This document shows, in pieces, positions 37,001 through 46,178 of a stretch of DNA of 64,000 nucleotides (positions are counted from its first letter, which is position 1; each line of letters opens with the position of its first letter). The notes below the pieces were generated by a model that was given only the letters and a program-made list of their open reading frames with translations, searched no databases and was not told the origin of the DNA. Both the position numbers and the translations under genes were made by a program. Source of the stretch: Plotosus lineatus (lineage: Eukaryota; Chordata; Actinopteri; Siluriformes; Plotosidae); assembly GCA_024760905.1 (NCBI GenBank), contig CM045732.1, positions 50,332,996 to 50,396,995 on the forward strand, given 5' to 3'.

Positions 37001-40000
37001 TAAAATGAGTTGGAAGGCCAGATTTGGCCCACGGACCTTAAGTTTGACACCTGTACCATACAAAGTACCATCTTGTTTTTAAAAACAAAATAAAAAGAAT
37101 CAGGTGAAAGTGAACAGATATTCAGAAGTGTACCTTTTCTTTAGAGGACAGTGTCGGGTGGACAAATTTCCTATAGAGCACACTGGATCCCTTTGTGTAA
37201 GGTGAAAGTAACCATACCATAAAAGCAATTTTGAGCTCATAGTAAAATGGAAGCCTTCAAAACAAAGAGATGGGTCATGTACAGGCATCATCATATCACA
37301 CACTTTAGCATCCAGCATAACCAACAACATATGATCAGGGGCACAGTTTCAATGGGAAATATGAAGACGGGCATTGCTTCACTTACCAGCACAAAAATAA
37401 ATCTGTGATCACTTCAGCTGTCGTGAACAGTGCAAATATTATCCAGTACATCATCCATTTTACCTGTTGAAATTTAGATAAAAGAAATATTCTAAAGAGT
37501 GTTATGAGACCTGAACACCGGAAAGTAGGAGAGGTGGTACATGAGAGTGTATGAAAAATCACTGTCGTTCATACTCACATATTCTCTGACATCTTTTGAT
37601 TTGACAGCTTTATATGACGAGTATGCAGGGTAAAGGGTCCCAAATATGAGCCTGTTAAGCACAAATAAAACAGCTAGATCCCTAGTACAGAAACCAGTGC
37701 AAGCCTGTGCATTATAATCTTGAATTGCAAAATAATGAAAACAGTTGTTTGCATGAAACATGGCCCAGTTTCCTCTTGTGTGGCACGGTGGTATGGTAGT
37801 TAGTATATCTGCCTCACAGCAGGATTACATAAGGATTACATAAATAAAAAGTAGACTTATATATTTAAATATACGCCTTTTAGCAGCCTAATAGGCTTAC
37901 TAAATATGTTACCGTTATGTTATACTGATATGCTAACTAATGTTTGTCAATTGCCAATATTTATAAATTAGTTCTAATGTTGATGTGAGAAGCATGGTAG
38001 CATAGCGGTTAGCTCAGCCGCCTCAAAGAAAGAAGGTTCTGGGCTTAAGTCCTAGGCTCGGCAAGGGTGTTTCCATGTGGACTTTGATTGTTCTCCCCAT
38101 GCTTGTGTGGGTTTTCTCCTGGTTCTTCGTTTTCCACCAACAGTCCAAAGACATTAGATTAACTGGTTGTTCCAAATTGCCACCATGATGAGTGTAAAGT
38201 GTGAATAATTGTGTGCGTAGGCCCCGCAATACTCAGGCTCCAGCCTCCCTGTCATCCAAATAGGATTAAGCAATTCAGCAATTGAAGGAGTAAGTGAGGG
38301 TTTTTGTTTTTTTTACCCAAAGACCTGTTTCCATATTATGAATGTATCAGAGAACATCTAGAAGCATCTGCTATTTGACCAAAAGCAAATGTATGTTACT
38401 TTTCAAATGGCACGTTATAATGCGATATGTAAAAGTGTTTCTCGACCTATAATAATCAAAAACAGCTATTTTACAAGATGGCCATGATTTCACCTTAAGG
38501 ACAGTGTTCTGTTTTCTAATTCATCTCTATTCAAATCACAGGTGCAGTACTTATTAAAAATCCATGCCTTCTACGTTGCTAGATATAAGATGACACTGGA
38601 AAAGTTTTGCCATACACTTTAGACAGGTTGCCAGTCTACCACAGGGAGCGCAGACAGAGACAGACACCCATTCATACATATGGGAAATTTTAAAATAGCC
38701 AGTTAACTAAAAATAATCTTTGGACTGTAGGAGGAAACCAGACAAACTGGAGGAAACCAGAACCTCCTGTGGGACTGTCGGGTGAGAGTATTAACCACTG
38801 CACCATAGTGTGGACCAGATAGAAGCAAATAACAAAAAATATGCTGTTAAAGTCATTACATTTTTACTACCATTTGCACTGCAGCATAAAATCAAAAACA
38901 AATGACAAAGTGTATACAGTAATAATATTACATAAATTTAAAAAGGCACATATTCAAATATAAACCTTTTAGCAGCCTAATAGGGTTACTAAGTACAGTA
39001 TGTAATAGTTATGTTATACTACTATGCTTACTAATGCTTGTCAAATGGCAATATTTATATTAGTTCTAATTTGAAGTGGAACGGTGGCATCGTGGTTAGC
39101 ACAGCTGCCTCACAGCAGGAAGGCCACGGGTTCGAGTATGGGCCAGGTGAGGGCATTTCTGCGAGGAGTTTCCATGTTCTCCTCATGTTGGCATTTACTC
39201 CTGGTTCTTCCAACACCACAAAGACATGGACATTATTCTAAATAACTATTCCGGGGTTTTTTTTGTTTGTTTTTTTTTTTGTTTGTTTGTTTTTTGGGGT
39301 TTTTTTGCCCATTAGAGTGAATAATTGTATGTGTTGGCCCTGCAAAGGACTGGTGAGCTGTTCTTGATGTACCCTGCTTTTTCCCAGTTTCGGCTGAGAT
39401 AAGCACCAAACTAGTTGGGCTAAGCAGTTCATCAAATGAGTTAGTGAGTAGTTATAATGCAGCCTCGAAGAACCAGAACGGGCCATTTTCCATTTTTTGA
39501 TGGACCATTCGGGCCCTCAGTCATTTTACCCAGAATCAGAGGTGAATCCTCTCAGTCTTAACCCACTATGTGCTGAAGATATTGAGAGGATTCATCTCTG
39601 GTTCTGTGTAAAAATAAAACAACTTTGAGAGCCAAAGTGCTCCATCAAAAAATGTGTGATAGCCTGCTCTGGTTCCTAGAGGCTTAAGCTTGCCATGTAC
39701 TCCAATCCATTCAGTGGGTAAACTCCAATAGTATAACACTTTATTATTAGATCCAAAATTAGGGATGCACATTTCCTGTTGATACTGCATTGTAATCTTA
39801 GTTTACTGCTCTACATTATGAATATACTATATGAACCCCCACATCAATTGCATACAATTATGGACTCATTATGTTACAACTTCAGGGGACATGGTGGTAA
39901 AGTTGTCAGCACTCTTGCCTCACAGCAAGAAGGTCCTGGATTTGAGCCATATGGTTGGTCAGGGTGTTTCTCGGTGGAGTATAAATGGTCTCCCCATACA

Positions 40001-40478
40001 TGGATGGGATCGTCCAATTACTCCGGTTTATCCGACAAACCAGAGACATGCACTTTTGGTCAACTAGCTATTCCAGATAAGCCCATTTAAGAATGGATGT
40101 TTGTTCAAAAGAATAGAATATGTAGAGGACTTGCAACCCTTTCAGGTAAAAACATGCATTGGAACAGAAACCACAAAAGTGGCCAACGCATCATGGGTGT
40201 TAGTCCACAGCGAGTCTGTATCAAGCAAAGACTGACCAACACTCTTACTGATAGCTACATGTTTAAAGTCATTTTCATTCATTGATTTACTTTATTATTT
40301 ATTTTAATCATATAAAATAGACAACTCAATTTATTGACATTGATGTTCAATTACATTCATCATTCGTTCATTCATTTGAACCACTTAATCCTCATGGATT
40401 AAGACTGGAGCCTATTTCAGCCAACTCTGGTGGAAAGCAAGGTCTATCCTTACTAGCTCACCAGTGCATCGAATTGCC

Positions 40479-40521
<43 letters not shown>

Positions 40522-42265
40522 GTCCATTCACACTGGCACCTAGATGAAATTTGGAAAAGCCAATTAGCCTGATTTGGTCGAGACAGTGGTACAGTAATAA
40601 GCGAGTTGGTTTGCTACTGGGTACAGTACTCCTGTTTTAAACACTCACATCAGGCTAAATGGCTGTTCCAACTTGCCCCTAGGTGTCACTGTGCAGGTGA
40701 ACAGTTGTGTATGTTGGCAAACTATCCAGGGTGTACTTCGCCTTCGCCCAGACTCAGCTGGGACAGATACCAGCCTACCAGTGACCCCAGTAGGATTAAG
40801 CAGTTCAACAAACAAATGAATAAATAATGAATTGTCTGCATGTCTTTGATCTGTAGGAGGAAACTCTGGTACCTAAAGAAAAATCCATGCAAACACAGGG
40901 AGAACATAAAGCCTTCAAACATAAAAGCAACTTCCAAGCCCAAAATCAAATCCATATTTTTTTTTTTAGATGTAGATGTGCTAACCATTACACCACCATG
41001 CTGCTTAATAATTTATTTTCAATTAGATAGTATAATGAAAAGATACCATATTGAAGATGCAAACCTGATTAAGGAATACATTAAATCTGTGACATGTTAT
41101 AAAACACAATTACCCAAACATCTACTCCCAGCTTGCAGCTTCTTTTCTGATGTTTGAACAATATATTTAACAGATTGAAATACAAATCTATATATTTAAT
41201 AGCATGAATACTAGTAAGGAGCATTAAGAGTGAGCACAAAGCTGCTTTTGCGCTGTTCTACGAGTAAAAAAGTCCACTTGTTCCAGTTGTACCTCTGTGA
41301 AGAAAGCCTTAAAGCTTCTGAGTGAATCAAAAAGATTTCCCAGTAAAAACTTTTAATAATTTAATAACTCTTTGCCATCTCAAATGGAGGGTGGAATGGT
41401 GGTTAGCACATCTGCCTGACAGCAAGATGGTCCTAGGTTCAAGTGGCGGATTCAGGTGTTTCTCTGGTGAAACTGCATGAACTCCGTCCGCTTGCATAGG
41501 TTTCCTTTGGGGGCTCTGACTTCCTTCCACCGTTCAAAAACATGCACACTTGTGAGATTCCCTCTTGGTGTGAGTATGAGTGTGAATGTTTGTGCATGTA
41601 TGTTGACCTAGTGAGCTGTTCAGGGTGTACTTTGCCTTTACCCAACCTCATGCAAGATAGTTCCAGCCTCCCCATGAATCTAGCAGGACAAAGCGGTTCC
41701 TGAGTACTGTATGTCTAATGGTTCTTTCATACTGTGTGAAACTGAAGATGCTTCAATGCTAACCATGTAGCATACGTACAGCTGCAGCGCCCCCTATCGG
41801 CAAAGTAGTTCTTATAAACTTTGGATTTGGTCTGATCAACAAGAATGACTTTGTGAAACTGAAATTTCTGATATTATACCTTCACTTAGTGTAGTCACTT
41901 AACCGTAAGGACATTTGCTTAGCAAGTACTGTATATCAAAGTAACTCATTAGGTTATTAGTTTAATGATACAAATATTTTTATTATTTTATTTTAGGAAT
42001 TTTGTCTGGAAGACAACATTTCTAGGGCAGGTGTCTAGTGTGTAGTTTCCAACCCTCTTTACGACCCTGATTATTTTCTAAGTTTATTCTGCCTCCTTGA
42101 CATAAATAGCTCAGACACCCGAACATTCATAACTCATGGACACAGGAGAGAGGCCAGCTGAGCCAATGAATGAACAGTGATGTCAGAGAACTAAACAGAA
42201 ATCAGAAGCTCTCAGAAATAATGCCGAAGCTGCACCTGTGTTCAAGTTCAGGTCGCGCGCGCGCG

Positions 42266-42310
<45 letters not shown>

Positions 42311-42326
42311 ACGTGTGTGTATATAA

Positions 42327-42375
<49 letters not shown>

Positions 42376-42851
42376 ATGTCCATAAATGCTCTCACAGCTC
42401 AGCGACAGCTGCACATCTGACCTGAGCAAGTTATCGACCTACATACAGGCCAACAACCCGTAAAAAAAAAAAAAAAAAAAAAACACACAAGACAAACCAT
42501 GTGATTGAAACAACACCTTGCTGCTCTCCCACCATGTTGTGATCTGCCAAGCCAATCTGTCCACAGTAACCTATACAACATGTTCACTATATTTAGACCA
42601 CCAGGACGCTGTGATGCAGCTCTTCAGTGTCCCGGACAGTGATCGCCCGGACAGTTGTAACCGGATATTGGAATCTAAATTTAATTGACTCGCCATTTTG
42701 TGGTGTCTTTTACTCACGAGCTTAAGTTTCGAAGAATGGCCATTATTAAAAATGGCAAAACAAATGAAACCAAATTGAACTACAGTGGCTGATAGTGTAT
42801 GCTGTTACTTTTCAGCAGGTATAATTACTTTGAAATAATTTTCTTCAAGTC

Positions 42852-42892
<41 letters not shown>

Positions 42893-43531
42893 GTTGTTGT
42901 TGTTGTTGTTGCAATCCCAGCCTGTATGTGAGACATTAACGCGTCATTACATCTGTTTCTGTCGGATGAACCTGTGATAGGCCGAATGTCACCCACATTT
43001 TTATAAAGATCCGAGCATTTTAATTTATTATTTTTTTATTATTATTATATTTTTATATATCCTGATAATTTTCTTGTTGGGGAACAGATGGGCGCTGGCT
43101 TCATCTCCAGAAGAAATGTAAACCTACTGAAATAAAGCCAGCCGTCCACAGGGACGTCACACCGCCTTTGTTTGGCCCTGATTCACAGCTCTGGATATGA
43201 CACTGAACCAATCACTTCAGTTTCAGAGAACACAGGTTTTAGGACTACATTGTCACTGGCCTATATTAAATTATAACCAAATACAAAGAGCTTCATAAGT
43301 GAAAGTCCAAACGCGGCTCCCAAAACAGCACATCACGAATTGCAAGTGTTTAATATTTATATTCTGATTAGAATTAAAGAGATAAAAATAAACACACCGG
43401 CGTCGTGGAGGGCGCTTACATTACACAGAGATAAACAGTAGCTTTCATGCAAAGGCTTAACGTGCAGGGGAAATCACAATGATAGAAGAAAATACTTACA
43501 CCACAAGCCTGGAAATAATCCACGAGACCAT
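26810..43531 (-). CDS. reep1: Receptor expression-enhancing protein 1 (ER-shaping, TB2/DP1/HVA22 family)
   Basis: Seven exons join in frame on the minus strand: 43531-43500, 37651-37579, 37463-37387, 37254-37134, 35261-35148, 31961-31796 (or 31790), 27093-26810 (TAG). This gives 288 or 290 residues. Exon 1 is [11 protein letters not shown]; exons 2-4 hold the hydrophobic hairpins ([59 protein letters not shown]) and [11 protein letters not shown]. Exon 5 has [20 protein letters not shown] and [13 protein letters not shown], and exon 6 [20 protein letters not shown]. These match REEP1 better than REEP2-4. The last exon adds 95 residues ([15 protein letters not shown], then Pro/Ser/Glu-rich to RRAPEVAPL). 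From family knowledge it bends ER membranes and contacts microtubules; human REEP1 underlies a spastic paraplegia. Exons between 27.1 and 31.8 kb could have been missed. Confidence 0.95.
28840..28997 (-). mobile_element. Pogo/Tigger-like element, one end
   Basis: The minus strand starts at tacagtaggcccttgtcatt and continues with cgcgggggttcggttctggg, a typical TIR with a TA target. The other end is not recognised. Lies in reep1 intron 6. Confidence 0.5.
29070..29157. repeat. (GT)n microsatellite ending in GCGCGC
   Basis: About 40 GT units with GC interruptions toward the 3' end, in reep1 intron 6. Confidence 0.95.
29960..30500 (-). repeat. SINE type C interrupted by unrelated sequence
   Basis: The minus strand begins with a tRNA-like head (gggccagtggtgtcgtggtt agggagctgg..., B box ggttcgaatcc) at 30440-30495. 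The type C 3' part (ggaaggtaaccagcaatgga) is at 30000-30065. About 350 bp between them do not match the other copies. Confidence 0.55.
31046..31091. repeat. (GT)n microsatellite
   Basis: About 20 GT units with one GC step, in reep1 intron 6. Confidence 0.95.
31245..31515 (+). repeat. HE1/DANA-like SINE, diverged
   Basis: Head ggcagcgtggtcgtttagtg and B box gggtttgagccc; tail gggatgggctccatcctcac and gcggttcagaaaatgaaatg. It ends about 280 bp 3' of the reep1 exon-6 donor on the opposite strand. Confidence 0.75.
32176..32456 (+). repeat. SINE type C, near full length
   Basis: Head gggccggtggtgtagtggtt with B box gtgttcaaatccc; then agtataaatgggtaccagta, ttcacgctatggaaaccggg and ggctcgggtgtaaaaagccc. 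Confidence 0.88.
32474..32630 (+). repeat. HE1/DANA-like SINE, tail missing
   Basis: Head aggcggcacagtggcttagt and B box gagttcaagtccc, with a short body. It follows the type C copy almost without spacer. Confidence 0.7.
32904..33114. mobile_element. Small mariner-like MITE (about 210 bp)
   Basis: Inverted termini: aggtgactcaaaaaaatggg on the left and, on the minus strand, agggtgacccaaaaaaaaaa on the right. There is no coding capacity. Lies in reep1 intron 5. Confidence 0.65.
33432..34319 (-). mobile_element. Tc1/mariner-superfamily relic retaining only the DNA-binding region
   Basis: Ends are inverted repeats: cagcatttcaccataagtat tcggaaaaac (33432-33461) and, on the minus strand, cagcattccgccataggtat tcggaaaaac ending at 34319. 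Each end is flanked by TA. The minus strand encodes the start of a transposase, [20 protein letters not shown], then [18 protein letters not shown] and [19 protein letters not shown] frameshift follows near 33600, then [20 protein letters not shown] and [13 protein letters not shown]. These are the two helix-turn-helix units of Tc1-type transposases. No DDE catalytic domain remains. A SINE has inserted at 33943-34203. Confidence 0.85.
33943..34203 (-). mobile_element. 5'-truncated SINE type A with RTE-like tail, nested in the Tc1-like relic
   Basis: The minus strand reads gcagctaacagggttatcaa, agaaccattgctgactttcg, and the tail gtgagggcgac-like gctgtggcgact with aaaaagccgaaaggaa. It is bounded by a perfect 18-bp duplication, aaattttcaagtcgatct, at 33925-33942 and 34204-34221. 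It is therefore a target-primed insertion younger than its host element. Confidence 0.9.
35112..35139. repeat. (GAA)n beside the reep1 exon-5 donor
   Basis: About eight GAA units (TTC on the sense strand of reep1) start 9 bp past the exon-5 5' splice site at 35148. Confidence 0.9.
36217..36974. mobile_element. Pogo-like MITE with CAGGGATCCCTG ends, copy 1
   Basis: The ends cagggatccctg and aagggatccctg are each flanked by TA (36215-36216, 36975-36976). The interior includes tttgatgggaggttttcagt and gcataattggccttg. A type A SINE (36331-36581) interrupts it. Related copies lie at 52091 and about 54921. Lies in reep1 intron 4. Confidence 0.7.
36331..36581 (-). mobile_element. 5'-truncated SINE type A with RTE-like tail, nested in the MITE
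   Basis: Nearly identical to the SINE at 33943-34203 and ending with the same aaaaagccgaaaggaagaca. tgtgtatat on both sides is a possible 9-bp duplication. Confidence 0.85.
36985..37062 (+). mobile_element. Solo 3' end of a hAT-type element
   Basis: The segment ggccagatttggcccacgga followed by cttaagtttgacacctgta is the right-end signature seen at 26575 in other hAT-type copies. No matching left end was found nearby. Confidence 0.5.
37780..41710. repeat. reep1: Cluster of HE1/DANA-like SINEs in reep1 intron 1
   Basis: Diverged copies at about 37780-37825 (+), 37988-38285 (+), 38620-38820 (-), 39077-39450 (+), 39888-40070 (+), 40365-40590 (-), 40590-40815 (+), 40830-41005 (-) and 41390-41710 (+). 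Each shows part of the head (gcatagcggttagctcag type), the body (tgtggagttt...tgttctcc) or the tail (aggattaagcagttcaacaa). A CA run sits at 40482-40520. Copies differ widely, so they represent insertions of different age. No exon was seen in this 5.8-kb intron. Confidence 0.75.
42254..42371. repeat. (CG)n(CA)n...(TG)n alternating purine-pyrimidine tract
   Basis: About ten CG units, then about 16 CA units, cacgtgtgtgtatataaata, then about 20 TG units. The CA and TG blocks are mutually complementary in inverted orientation. Lies in reep1 intron 1, about 1.1 kb downstream of exon 1. Confidence 0.95.
42857..42911. repeat. (TTA)n(TTG)n microsatellite
   Basis: About 12 ATT units passing into six TTG units, in reep1 intron 1. 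Confidence 0.95.
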
Positions 43532-43613
43532 TGCGCTAAGAGAGCTTTTGCTGTCAGCAGGGAGGAGTTTCCTTCGCGACTGCTGGCGTTGACCGTTTGA
43601 CAGCCGCCACGTC

Positions 43614-43625
43614 TGCGCATGCGCA
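43614..43625. promoter_or_regulatory. reep1: Perfect NRF-1 palindrome in the reep1 promoter
   Basis: TGCGCATGCGCA lies 83 bp upstream of the reep1 ATG in a locally CpG-richer stretch (about 43560-43660). The decamer core is the classic nuclear respiratory factor 1 site, typical of TATA-less, CpG-type promoters. Confidence 0.6.
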
Positions 43626-43924
43626 CGCGGGCTATTTGGCAAAACCGCGCACTACCGTATTACAGCATCTATACCGTATCTGAAAAACAATATCCGACAG
43701 AAAAGGGTATATAGCAGTAATTTTATATTAGATACGACATTGCTGTGCATATATATTTAGTTATAGGGCAGATTTTAATAGCTGGACCTCAGCGAAGTAG
43801 CCAAGTGCAGAGAATAAGAGTAGAGTTCCCAGAAATTACTATTTTTTTATAGACTGTATTACTGTATTTACAATGACTATTTAAGTGGGGATCCAGTCTG
43901 ATTTTATGAGCACATGCGTTGTCA

Positions 43925-44205
43925 TTCATTAATTTTCTGAGCCGCTTTATCCTAATTATTGTCGCGGGGAGGCTGGCGCCCATCTTAGCCGACTCTGGGC
44001 GAGGGCGGGGTATACCCTGGACAGTTCACCAGGTCATCACAGGGTCAATACTCATAACCGTTAATACTCACAGCTACGGGTGGATGTGGCACTGCTAATT
44101 AACCTACTGTGCACGTTTTTGGACTCTGGGAGGAAACCCACGCAAACACAGGGAAAACCATGCAAACTCCACACAGAACGCCGAGCTAGGAATTGAACTC
44201 AGGAC
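43925..44205 (-). repeat. HE1/DANA-like SINE, near full length
   Basis: The minus strand reads B-box side gagttcaattcct, the body tctgtgtggagtttgcatgg and the tail tgggcgccagcctccccgcg, cctaattaggataaagcggc, tcagaaaattaatgaatg. Confidence 0.88.
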
Positions 44206-44214
44206 ACTCTTGCT

Positions 44215-44525
44215 GAGGGCAGTGGTGGCCTAGTGGTAAAGGGCGCTGGATCACTGATCCTCAGGTTGGGGGTTTGAGTCCCACTCACCACAAGGTTGTC
44301 ACACACACAGTGCACCTAACTGGGTTATCAAAGGCCGGCCTTTCACTGTCTATGGTGGGAGGTTCATGTAAAAGAACCATTGCTGACTTTCGGCAAGAGT
44401 AGCTCCAAAGCCATCAGCATGTTTCTGCCCTGCGATGGCCTGGTGAGCTGTCCAGGGTGTACTCTGCCCTCTCCCGGAGTCTCCCTGCGGCCCTAATTAT
44501 GATTAAGCGGTTACAGAAAGTGAAC
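44215..44525 (+). repeat. SINE type A with HE1-like tail
   Basis: Head ggcagtggtggcctagtggt, B box gggggtttgagtccc, body ggttatcaaaggccggcctt. The tail is ctgcgatggcctggtgagct through attatgattaagcggttaca. It lies directly after an oppositely oriented HE1-like copy. Confidence 0.88.
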
Positions 44526-45089
44526 TAAAGTGCCCTACGCCACCTTGTCGCTGAATGGAAAGCTAAAATGGTCCAACTCAGTGAGCAAAAACAATGCTTT
44601 TATTATTATTATTACAGTATTATTATTATTCCCGAAATTTGACAGTTGTGGTTGACATAAGATGTATTTAAGTCTATGCAAGAGAGACACGAAAGACGAA
44701 TGTAGGCTCTCACACACACACAACCATGGATCAGTCTGCAAACCACAGCAGAGAACTCCAGACCAGATACATGTAGGTGATCATGTGATAGTTGGTAATA
44801 GCAGTTACTCAGCTACACTATTTGTTAGCTAGCAATAAGAGAGTAGGAAAAAAGTCCTAAGTCATGGAGCTAACACCCTCTTTTATGTACAGGACATGAC
44901 AACCACCGAAGAGTCAATGGTAGTCTATTTGTAAAGCGAAATTTTTTTTATTCAATAAAGAGCCATGGATGGCTGAGGTTCAGTGCATTATTAAGCAGTT
45001 TACACAGAAGTAACACAATCTGTTGGAACTTCAGCTACAGTGTTTAGCTTGGCTCACAGCAGAGTTGTTTAATGGTTAAAATATGCAAA

Positions 45090-45148
<59 letters not shown>

Positions 45149-45309
45149 ATGATAAAAGGATCGCGAAAAGCAATATATATATATATATATATAGAGAGAG
45201 AGGATTTTCTGAGTAGATCCTTCTGTAGGAGAGTGCTCAATACTTTTGGGTAGAGCAAATAAACAAAAATAAAAGGACAGGACAAAGACTTTCTATTGAA
45301 ACTCCATTT

Positions 45310-45364
45310 ATCACTACAGATCTGTTTCGAGGGGTGGTGAAACCATCCTCTCTCTTCAGGTGAT
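45310..45364 (-). ncRNA. Type I hammerhead ribozyme motif, left arm
   Basis: Minus-strand counterpart of the + motif at 45552-45606 with the same sequence: stem I ATCAC/GTGAT, core CTGAAGA and GAAA, the same stem II and a 4-bp stem III. The predicted cleavage point is between 45315 and 45314 on the minus strand. Confidence 0.75.
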
Positions 45365-45551
45365 TATAGAAGAATGATTACAAAGTGCTGGGGGCGGTAC
45401 TATGTCGATGAACATGGCGTCCTCTAGATGGGGTGGTGTTCATTATGTATTCGGGGGCGGGTTCTTTTAAATATTGGTATCGATACATGCCGACATGGCC
45501 ATGTTCACCGACATAGCACCTCCCCCAGCACTTTGTAATCATTCTTCTATA

Positions 45552-45606
45552 ATCACCTGAAGAGAGAGGATGGTTTCACCACCCCTCGAAACAGATCTGT
45601 AGTGAT
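45552..45606 (+). ncRNA. Type I hammerhead ribozyme motif, right arm
   Basis: Stem I pairs AUCAC (45552-45556) with GUGAU (45602-45606). The conserved CUGANGA box is CUGAAGA (45557-45563). Stem II is GAGAGG-A-UGG / CCA-CCCCUC (45564-45573, 45579-45587), with one A-C mismatch, a bulged A and loop UUUCA. GAAA follows at 45588-45591. Stem III is ACAG/CUGU (45591-45594, 45597-45600) with a 2-base loop. A at 45601 is position 17, so cleavage is expected after it. All invariant core bases are present. The very short stem III is the form described for Penelope-like and retrozyme hammerheads. Confidence 0.78.
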
Positions 45607-45650
45607 AAATGGAGTTTCAATAGAAAGTCTTTGTCCTGTCCTTTTATTTT

Positions 45651-45687
<37 letters not shown>

Positions 45688-46172
45688 CTTTTCGCGATCC
45701 TTTTATTATACTAAAACAATTATTCAACTCAACCTTGGTGGATGTCACACAATTCAATAGTCCTATAGGCTATTCAGTCATATCCACCTCATCCTCGAGG
45801 AATAATTGTAAGTACTGTACTGTACCTGCTTTTACACAAGAACCCAAACACTTAAAAAGAACTGTTCTACCCAAAGACTCGGAAAGAGTAACAAAGCCAG
45901 CTATCCAAAACAAACAGTAAACTTGTGGTTACCTCAAACCCAAAACCAAATTAGTCCCGTGTTATAATGCAGTAAACTAATTAAGGCCAAACATTACAAA
46001 CACATGAACGACACCACACAATTCCGTTTGCCTCAGTAACACAGGATTGTGTGAGAACACCATGTAACATCCCGGGTAGCAACTTACATGCATTTATTTC
46101 CACTGTAATATTAATACAACACAATATTTAATCTGCCAATAAAATAACATCTCATCGATTTGTTCATAAAAG

Positions 46173-46178
46173 TTTATT
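46173..46178 (-). terminator. chmp3: Candidate poly(A) signal of chmp3
   Basis: AATAAA on the minus strand, about 1.9 kb downstream of the chmp3 stop. The stretch 46180-48084 is free of recognisable SINEs, LINEs or TIR elements, as expected for a long 3' UTR. Closer sites cannot be excluded. Confidence 0.4.

Larger units (their letters stand above)
45150..45717. mobile_element. Penelope-like element terminal sequence as a long inverted repeat
   Basis: A left arm (about 45263-45415) and a right arm (about 45508-45657) are inverted copies of about 150 bp that differ at only about three positions. A 92-bp spacer separates them. A second pair of short arms (aaaaggatcgcgaaaagcaa at 45156-45175 and its complement near 45687-45706) lies outside, with TA microsatellites between. 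Only the left side has an extra 70 bp (45192-45262). Each arm carries a hammerhead ribozyme motif. From family knowledge, hammerheads in Penelope-like retroelement terminal repeats are the best explanation; no RT or GIY-YIG coding sequence is present. It sits between reep1 and chmp3. Confidence 0.75.

Noticed and set aside
42170..42429. Frames rich in VCVC, THTH and RARA on both strands
   Set aside because: Translations of dinucleotide repeats; the same applies at 1396, 14499, 15572 and 58686.
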